A DNA stretch of 59,190 nucleotides from Methylacidiphilum sp. Yel (GTDB lineage Bacteria > Verrucomicrobiota > Verrucomicrobiia > Methylacidiphilales > Methylacidiphilaceae): positions 1 to 59,190 of the forward strand of contig NZ_LXQB01000052.1 in the NCBI RefSeq assembly GCF_004421185.1. The letters run 5' to 3'. The first letter of the stretch is position 1. The number at the start of each line of letters is the position of its first letter. The translations under genes were made by a program, and so were the position numbers. Positions 54,155-59,190 of this stretch are shown one piece after another. The notes beneath the pieces were generated by a model. That model ran no database searches. It was not told where the DNA came from and worked only from the letters and a program-made list of their open reading frames with translations.

Positions 54155-54928
54155 TTATGAGATTTCAAAAAATCGTGGATTATGAATTTTCTGAAAACCT
54201 TTCGTTAGTTTTAAAAACTCTTCGAGGTCATCGGAAAGAGGCAAAAAGACAGTCTGTTTTTTCCCTTTCCAGAAAAAAGAAAGAAAAGCTGCATGCAAAG
54301 CATGTCTTGGCAAAAGTAGACTTTTTTCCATTTCTTTTGTCCATCCCTGTTTTGAAAAGTCCAAAAAGTAGGAGGGATTCGGGCCATAAAGTTTATCTCC
54401 AACAATAGGATGTTTGATAAGGGATAGGTGGACTCTGATTTGATGTAGTTTTCCAGTTTGAGGTTTTACCCATAGTAAGCTGTGTCCTCCGCCATAGCCT
54501 AGAGGATAAATTTCTGTGATGGCTTGGCTTCCCTTTGGGCGGATACCTTGACGGATTACGATTTCATTCTCACTCGAAACCCCTAGATAGCCAAGCGGAG
54601 CTTCAATTTTTAGATAATCGGCTTTCAGTTCCCCCCAAGTAATAGCAAAATAGCCTTTGTGGATTAACCTTTTTTCCATTTGACGACCAAAATACGCCGC
54701 CGAAGCATTATTTTTAGCTACCAATAATAGGCCACTAGTTTCACGATCCAGCCGGTGAATAAGCTTCCATGGAATTTGATTATTCTGATTATAAAGCCAT
54801 TCCAGAAGACTGGATCCTCTTTTTTTCTTTGTTGGATGAGAAAGAAAAAAAGGGGGTTTATCGACAACAGCAAAATCTTCGTTTTCTATAATAATCCTTG
54901 GCTGATAAGGAGGATCCAGAAAGAGCAT
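54155..54928 (-). CDS. RluA-family rRNA/tRNA pseudouridine synthase
   Basis: 257 residues. N-terminal NEDFAVVDKPPFFLSHP, catalytic signature LIHRLDRETSGLLLVAKNN (HRLDxxTSG, catalytic Asp) and PQTGKLHQIRVHLSLIKHPIVGDKLYG. No S4 domain. Specific U position unknown. The start codon lies directly after a terminator-like hairpin (54929-54954), so the true start or leader deserves a check. Convergent with the alcohol dehydrogenase. Confidence 0.9.
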   Translation of the reverse strand: MLFLDPPYQPRIIIENEDFAVVDKPPFFLSHPTKKKRGSSLLEWLYNQNNQIPWKLIHRLDRETSGLLLVAKNNASAAYFGRQMEKRLIHKGYFAITWGELKADYLKIEAPLGYLGVSSENEIVIRQGIRPKGSQAITEIYPLGYGGGHSLLWVKPQTGKLHQIRVHLSLIKHPIVGDKLYGPNPSYFLDFSKQGWTKEMEKSLLLPRHALHAAFLSFFWKGKKQTVFLPLSDDLEEFLKLTKGFQKIHNPRFFEIS

Positions 54929-54960
54929 AGAAAAAAAGAGCTAGCTTAGCTCTTCTACTT
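54929..54960 (-). terminator. intrinsic-terminator-like hairpin ahead of the RluA-family gene
   Basis: On the minus strand: AAGAGCTA, 3-nt loop, TAGCTCTT (8-bp stem, 54936-54954) immediately followed by a run of T (54929-54937). Read on the plus strand the same stem is followed by CTACTTTTTA, so it may act in both directions. On the minus strand it would end transcripts from the gene at 55155-55511. It abuts the start codon of the pseudouridine synthase. Confidence 0.6.
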
Positions 54961-55154
54961 TTTATCATAGGATAGCTAAAATAGCTAAAATTTACTACTC
55001 GCTTTTAAATGCCTTTAAATGCCATAGGCAAGAGAATATCCTATAGAGTCGCTAATGAGTAGCCAGTTGTAAAAGAAATAACAAAACAATATCCCTAGTA
55101 TTATCTTTAAAAAAAACGCAAAGCGAGAGAGAAAAAAAACTATAGTGGTTATAC

Positions 55155-55511
55155 TTATTGAACTATTTCAGCATTTTCTATCAAATTAAAACCATCTTTA
55201 CTAACGACTTTGCCTTTTACAGTAATGATTTGCTGGGCTTTAGAAACAAGTTCTGAGTTTATCGGCTTATGTTCTCCGACTATGAGATAAAGCTTTCCAT
55301 CTTCACCTTTCAATCCCACAGGCAATCCTGATCCAATACACGTTTTGGCACACTTCAAATGTTTTTCGCCTTCAGCTCCATGATCAAGGTAGCAAACCAA
55401 GTCAACGACTTTTCCTTTGATGACAGTTTTCTCATCCTGAGCATGGAGAGATGAGATGGGTAAAACGAAACTAACGAATAACAAAATGAGGGCATGGATT
55501 GTTGTTTTCAT
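55155..55511 (-). CDS. secreted Cys/His-rich protein, unknown function
   Basis: 118 residues from ATG 55511 (the frame opens upstream at 55544). Signal peptide MKTTIHALILLFVSFVLPIS with likely cleavage after SSLHA (residue 24). Mature part has Cys40, His44, His51, Cys54, Cys58 in DLVCYLDHGAEGEKHLKC and AKTCIGSGLPVG, then a beta-strand region GKLYLIVGEHKPIN and VKGKVVSKDG. The C-x3-H-x6-H-x2-C-x3-C pattern could be a metal- or haem-handling site in the periplasm. I know this motif from uncharacterised proteins only. Confidence 0.68.
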   Translation of the reverse strand: MKTTIHALILLFVSFVLPISSLHAQDEKTVIKGKVVDLVCYLDHGAEGEKHLKCAKTCIGSGLPVGLKGEDGKLYLIVGEHKPINSELVSKAQQIITVKGKVVSKDGFNLIENAEIVQ

Positions 55512-55709
55512 AATTATTCTCAGGATGTTTTTGTAAATCAGCATACTCCCTTAATAAGCAAATAGCAATATTTATTGCTCAGAGATCATATAAATTTATT
55601 TTTAGGGGAAAGGATTAAAAGGAAAGATGTAGAAGTATGCTTCTCTGAATCAGGCAAAACTAAGAGGAAAGCTTTTAGGATTTCCTAAATGCAAAGAGCT
55701 GTTTTGTGA

Positions 55710-57725
55710 TTATTCGATAATTTCAATAGGGGTATTGGGGATCGAATTAAGAAAAATTTTCCCATAGGATTTAGAAAGGATTCTTGAATCAAGAATAGCC
55801 ACAATGCCTTTATCTTCTTTGCTTCTTATTAACCTACCAATCCCTTGGCGGAACTTTAAAACAGCCTCTGGTAGGCTGTAATGAACAAAAGCATTCAGTC
55901 CTCGTTTTTCTAATTTTTCGCATTTTGCTTGCACTTGTGGATGGTCAGGGGATGAGAAGGGCAGTTTGGTGATGATTACATTTTTTAAGGCATCTCCAGG
56001 GACATCTATTCCCTGCCAGAAACTATCCATTCCAAAGAGGATCGAATGTTTGGCTTCCTTGAAGAGTTTCAAAAGCTTGTGCCGAGAGGTCTTGCCATCC
56101 TGTACATAGAGAGGGAAGCCAAGTTCGGCAAATTTGGAACTCAGGGCTTCTACCATACTCGCTAATGTCTTACGGTTTGTAAAAAGTACCAAGGCTGATC
56201 CTGCTGTCTGTTTGACCAATTTTTCTATCCAGACTGCCAGGGCTGCTTCATAGGAGCTACTGGAGGGATCTGGCATATCTTTAGGAATAAGGATTTTCAT
56301 CTGCCTTCCGTAGTCAAAAGGCGATTCTAAAGAAAGGGTTTGGGAAAAAAGCCCGACACGGTTTTGGAAAAAAGAAAAACTATTGGCCACTTTTATTGTG
56401 GCACTGGTCATAATTACTGAAAGTTCTTTTTCATAGAGGAAGGACTGCAATAATGGGCCGACATCCAGTGGGGTAGCCAGAAGTTGTACATTTGATTCGG
56501 GATTAGGCTCTTCCAGTTCTAGCCAGTAAACATGATCTGGAATACGCATTTCAAAAAAATTGATAATGATATTATTTTCCAGGGTGATTTTTTCAATACA
56601 ATTTGTTATTTCTTCTTTGATTTCTTTGTCTGGAAAATTTGCTACAGCACAAGAGAGCTTTTCAACAATAGTATTTAAAGTTTCTGGCAAAGCGTTAGGT
56701 ATAGGTATTGGCTCAAGAATTCTATGTTCTTGAAGAGATAGTTTTACAAGAGTTTCAGCAATGGATTTAAATAAAGAGCCCACTTCTTCGTAAGCTTTGT
56801 GAACCATTGGAATGAGATTGCTATCTTTTAGAAAAAGGAGCAACCCCTTGTGAGTGATAGGATTGAAAAGCCGAAAAAGCAAGTTCTGAAGCCGAAATTT
56901 AGAAGTTGAAAATCCTAACTGATTGGAAGCGATTTTTTCAATGGTATGCGCCTCATCAAAAATGACGAAATTTTCGCCAAAAGGCAGGCCTTCTTCTTTT
57001 TGAAGTTGGGGATCAGTAGTCCTTCCAAGAAGAGAAAAATAAAGGGCGTGATTAACGATTGTTAGATCTGAGTGAGCACTTTGTTCGCGAAAGAGGTGAT
57101 AAAAGCAGCGGGGATTGGTAGCGCAATTCCTCGGATGGCATATGCCGGGCTCCGAACATATTTGGCTCCATAAGTGAAAAGAAGGTTGAGGATGAAGCTC
57201 TTCGATATCGCCAGTTTGTGTTCTTAGAGACCAATCGTAAATACGCAAGATCTCAGTCATTTCAAAAGAAGGGAAGAGGTCTGTCGCATGTTTGAGCACC
57301 TTTTCTAATCGTTTGGGACAGATATAATTTTGACGTCCTTTAAGGAGGACCACAGAAAACTCTTTTGGGAAAATCTTTTTCAACAGCGGAATATCCTTAT
57401 GAAGCAGTTGATCCTGGAGGTTGAGGGTATGAGTAGAAATTACCCCTCTTTGAGCATTCTTTTGGCAATAACAAAGTGCGGCAAGTAAGTAAGCCAAACT
57501 TTTGCCGGTCCCCGTGGGAGCTTCAACAATCAGATGTTTTTTCTTTTCAAGGCTTTTATAGATGGCTTCAGCCATCTGCTTTTGTTGAGGGCGGTACTCG
57601 AAATGAGCGGCTTGAGCTAGAGGACCAGAAGGAGAAAAATAAAAGGTAGGGTCTAAAGAGGCCTCTTTTGCCTCTGAATTTTCGAGTCGACCATTTAAAA
57701 AACCATTTCTTGCTTCGATCGACAC
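55710..57725 (-). CDS. DinG-type ATP-dependent DNA helicase (XPD-like)
   Basis: 671 residues from a GTG start with a GAGG ribosome site. Superfamily 2 helicase: Walker A APTGTGKSLAYLLAALCYC, VIFDEAHTIEK (DEAH box), GMDSFWQGIDVPGD and the RQGIGRLIRSKED motif VI. Between Walker A and DEAH there is the four-Cys iron-sulfur region: Cys in NYICPKRLEK and then EPGICHPRNCATNPRCF. 5'-3' helicase for damage or R-loop repair is the known role of DinG. Confidence 0.9.
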   Translation of the reverse strand: MSIEARNGFLNGRLENSEAKEASLDPTFYFSPSGPLAQAAHFEYRPQQKQMAEAIYKSLEKKKHLIVEAPTGTGKSLAYLLAALCYCQKNAQRGVISTHTLNLQDQLLHKDIPLLKKIFPKEFSVVLLKGRQNYICPKRLEKVLKHATDLFPSFEMTEILRIYDWSLRTQTGDIEELHPQPSFHLWSQICSEPGICHPRNCATNPRCFYHLFREQSAHSDLTIVNHALYFSLLGRTTDPQLQKEEGLPFGENFVIFDEAHTIEKIASNQLGFSTSKFRLQNLLFRLFNPITHKGLLLFLKDSNLIPMVHKAYEEVGSLFKSIAETLVKLSLQEHRILEPIPIPNALPETLNTIVEKLSCAVANFPDKEIKEEITNCIEKITLENNIIINFFEMRIPDHVYWLELEEPNPESNVQLLATPLDVGPLLQSFLYEKELSVIMTSATIKVANSFSFFQNRVGLFSQTLSLESPFDYGRQMKILIPKDMPDPSSSSYEAALAVWIEKLVKQTAGSALVLFTNRKTLASMVEALSSKFAELGFPLYVQDGKTSRHKLLKLFKEAKHSILFGMDSFWQGIDVPGDALKNVIITKLPFSSPDHPQVQAKCEKLEKRGLNAFVHYSLPEAVLKFRQGIGRLIRSKEDKGIVAILDSRILSKSYGKIFLNSIPNTPIEIIE

Positions 57726-57785
57726 AATTCTATTTTCCTCGTTCTTTTTTCCTCGAAAAAAAAGTTTGTGTTATCCTCTAAAGAC

Positions 57786-59030
57786 CTACGACCATTCCCA
57801 GGAACAGTCAGAAAGTCTATCCTTTAACTTTGCCATTATTTCTTTTTCTTCTTCTGGGCTTTGAGCGGGATAGGTAACGCTCCATCTTAAGAATGGACCT
57901 ACATCATCCCAAGGAACGGTGGAAATAAGTTTTTCCTGAATGAGCCATTCTGTGAGATCTTCAGCGTTCTGAAACCAGATTTCTTTGGAATGGTATCTAA
58001 CTCCTTTGGGAGCTTCTGTATAAAGAAAGAAGGAGGCCTTTGGTTTTTCAGCTTTAAAACCTAGGCTGCTAAGAGTTTCTACCATAAGATCCATTCTCCG
58101 CGAATATTTCTGTGCTATCCTTTCAGTGATCTCACTATGATCCAGACAGTAAGCATAAGCATTCTGGATAGCTAGAAATTGACCTGAATCGGTATGATCC
58201 TTGACATATCCATAAGCCTTAACAAGTTTGGGATTGCCTACCACAAAACCGCAACGCCAACCAGTCATATTGAAATTCTTGCTTGCGGAATGAAGTTCAA
58301 TTCCCACCTCTTTCGCTCCCGGTACAGAGAGAAAGCTTAGCGGTTTGCCTTCGAAAACCAAACCAGCGTAGGCAAAATCATGAATCACAACCAGCCTGTT
58401 TTTTATTGCAAATCTAACCACATCTTCAAAGAATTCCCTTGTAGCAACAGCTCCAGTAGGATTGTTAGGATAGTTTAGGACTAAGACCTTGGCCTTAGAA
58501 AGGATTTCTTTAGGCACAGTCTCTAGATCTGGTAAGAAGTGATTTTCTTTGCGTAGTGCTAGATTAAAAACTTTGCCCCCGTAATATTGGGCATGTGTGC
58601 CAAATACAGGATATCCTGGAACTGTCATCAGCACATAATCTCCTGGATTGATAAGGGCAGCAGGAAGAATGGATAATGCTGCTTTTATGCCTATGGAGTG
58701 GATGATCTCGGTTTGAGGATCAACGGTTACCCCACATATTCTTTGCATGTATCGAGCCGCTGCTTCTTTAAGCCGTTGGCCCCCATTGTCTGCATAAAAG
58801 CGATTTTCGGCTTTTGCTGCCTCTTCGGCTAGGATCTTTACCGTTTCCTTGGTGGCAGGCTCATCAGGTTCCCCTACGCCAAAATCGAGCAATTCGATTG
58901 TAGGATTGTTTGCTTGTGCCAATCGTTTCGCTCTTTTGATTTTTTCAAATTTATATATCTGAGTGCTTTCACCAAAGGAAGCCCCCCCAATTCTTTGAGC
59001 AAAAATAGACTGAATATAATCGATATGCAT
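57786..59030 (-). CDS. dapL: LL-diaminopimelate aminotransferase (DapL)
   Basis: 414 residues of class I/II aminotransferase fold. IELLDFGVGEPDEPA, VLNYPNNPTGAVAT, DFAYAGLVF and the PLP lysine in SASKNFNMTGWRCGFVVGN. This NMTGWRxGF variant with ADNGGQRLKEAAARYM is typical of DapL, which makes LL-diaminopimelate directly from tetrahydrodipicolinate and is used in Verrucomicrobiota and Chlamydiae. An aspartate or other aminotransferase is less likely. ATG start at 59030. Confidence 0.8.
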   Translation of the reverse strand: MHIDYIQSIFAQRIGGASFGESTQIYKFEKIKRAKRLAQANNPTIELLDFGVGEPDEPATKETVKILAEEAAKAENRFYADNGGQRLKEAAARYMQRICGVTVDPQTEIIHSIGIKAALSILPAALINPGDYVLMTVPGYPVFGTHAQYYGGKVFNLALRKENHFLPDLETVPKEILSKAKVLVLNYPNNPTGAVATREFFEDVVRFAIKNRLVVIHDFAYAGLVFEGKPLSFLSVPGAKEVGIELHSASKNFNMTGWRCGFVVGNPKLVKAYGYVKDHTDSGQFLAIQNAYAYCLDHSEITERIAQKYSRRMDLMVETLSSLGFKAEKPKASFFLYTEAPKGVRYHSKEIWFQNAEDLTEWLIQEKLISTVPWDDVGPFLRWSVTYPAQSPEEEKEIMAKLKDRLSDCSWEWS

Positions 59031-59079
59031 AGCTTTAATTTCTCTTAAAAAAGATACGCACTTTCCTAATTGACATCCT

Positions 59080-59100
59080 CCCCATGCCTAAAGGCAGGGG
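59080..59100 (-). repeat. right-end hairpin of IS605-type element
   Basis: CCCC-A-TGCC-TAAA-GGCA-GGGG, an imperfect palindrome overlapping the stop codon of the tnpB fragment, with the TAAA loop also seen at 451-454 on the other strand as TTTA. These subterminal hairpins are where IS200/IS605 elements are cut and rejoined. Confidence 0.6.
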
Positions 59101-59190
59101 ATTCCTGGAGATAACTGACCAGATTTAGCCAGGGCAAGCTCTCCGATGAGGGTGTTGAGGTTTTGATAGACCCTGACACTCTCATCGGCC
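59088..59190 (-). CDS. tnpB: C-terminal end of a TnpB (OrfB), cut by window edge
   Basis: The last 34 codons of a minus-strand frame with stop at 59088-59090: ADESVRVYQNLNTLIGELAL, ending SPGIPCL. No broken frame is visible in this short part, and a right-end hairpin lies over the stop, as in IS200/IS605 tnpB genes. The identification rests mainly on this hairpin and the G/C-rich tail; no zinc-ribbon motif is within the window. Confidence 0.5.
   Translation of the reverse strand, partial: ADESVRVYQNLNTLIGELALAKSGQLSPGIPCL

Noticed and set aside
1-59190. CRISPR arrays, prophage or defence islands
   Set aside because: No regularly spaced repeats, cas genes, phage structural genes or restriction-modification motifs were seen on either strand.

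Overview
This window looks like a chromosomal stretch of a Verrucomicrobiota methanotroph close to Methylacidiphilum. That is an inference from its moderate AT-richness, the DapL-type aminotransferase, the CBS-less GuaB3-type IMP dehydrogenase, a Gram-negative envelope gene set (lpxA, exbB/exbD/tonB-like, RND efflux, AsmA-like protein) and scattered decayed tnpB genes. No 16S rRNA or methane-oxidation gene is present to prove it. Most of the window is housekeeping; about 50 intact protein genes, one tRNA and four tnpB fragments can be supported.

Layout. 1-475: decayed tnpB (two frameshifts) and its right-end hairpin. 605-3677: an L,D-transpeptidase, an aromatic/glycine-rich surface-type protein and a Lys/Ser-rich protein. 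3850-7021: miaA, hflX, lpxA on the plus strand. 7242-9817: apt, a sigma-70 factor and cysK on the minus strand. 9928-13711: a phosphoesterase, a heptosyltransferase-like enzyme, a four-repeat protein resembling homing-endonuclease-associated repeats, and a GluR0-like glutamate-receptor/K+ channel. 15283-20256: an RND efflux cassette (permease, adaptor, small overlapping ORF). 20257-22620: a ketopantoate reductase-like gene and a lipoprotein lying between two different dead tnpB relics.

22644-34161 is almost entirely minus strand: mcsB-clpC (arginine kinase and Clp ATPase), exbB-exbD-tonB-like-zinc ribbon-guaB3-guaA-hisD, an exported protein and rsmI. A lone tRNA-Leu(UAG) sits at 34326. 34786-43172: a methyltransferase, an AsmA-like protein, alpha-glucan phosphorylase, a Ca2+/H+ antiporter and metE. 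43321-47784: rsmA, two tandem paralogous ~50-residue membrane proteins, a Ppx/GppA phosphatase and zwf.

47858-59190: a lipoprotein, a 776-base stretch without a recognisable gene, an orphan haem-copper oxidase subunit I (with Ile where the K-pathway Lys should be) and a 73-residue membrane protein, a beta-CASP nuclease, a zinc alcohol dehydrogenase, an RluA pseudouridine synthase with a terminator-like hairpin directly before its start, a secreted Cys/His protein, a DinG-type helicase, DapL, and the C-terminal end of another tnpB. There is no CRISPR array, prophage or obvious defence island. The best leads for new biology are the twin mini-membrane proteins, the oxidase variant with its small neighbour, the repeat protein, and the secreted Cys/His protein.
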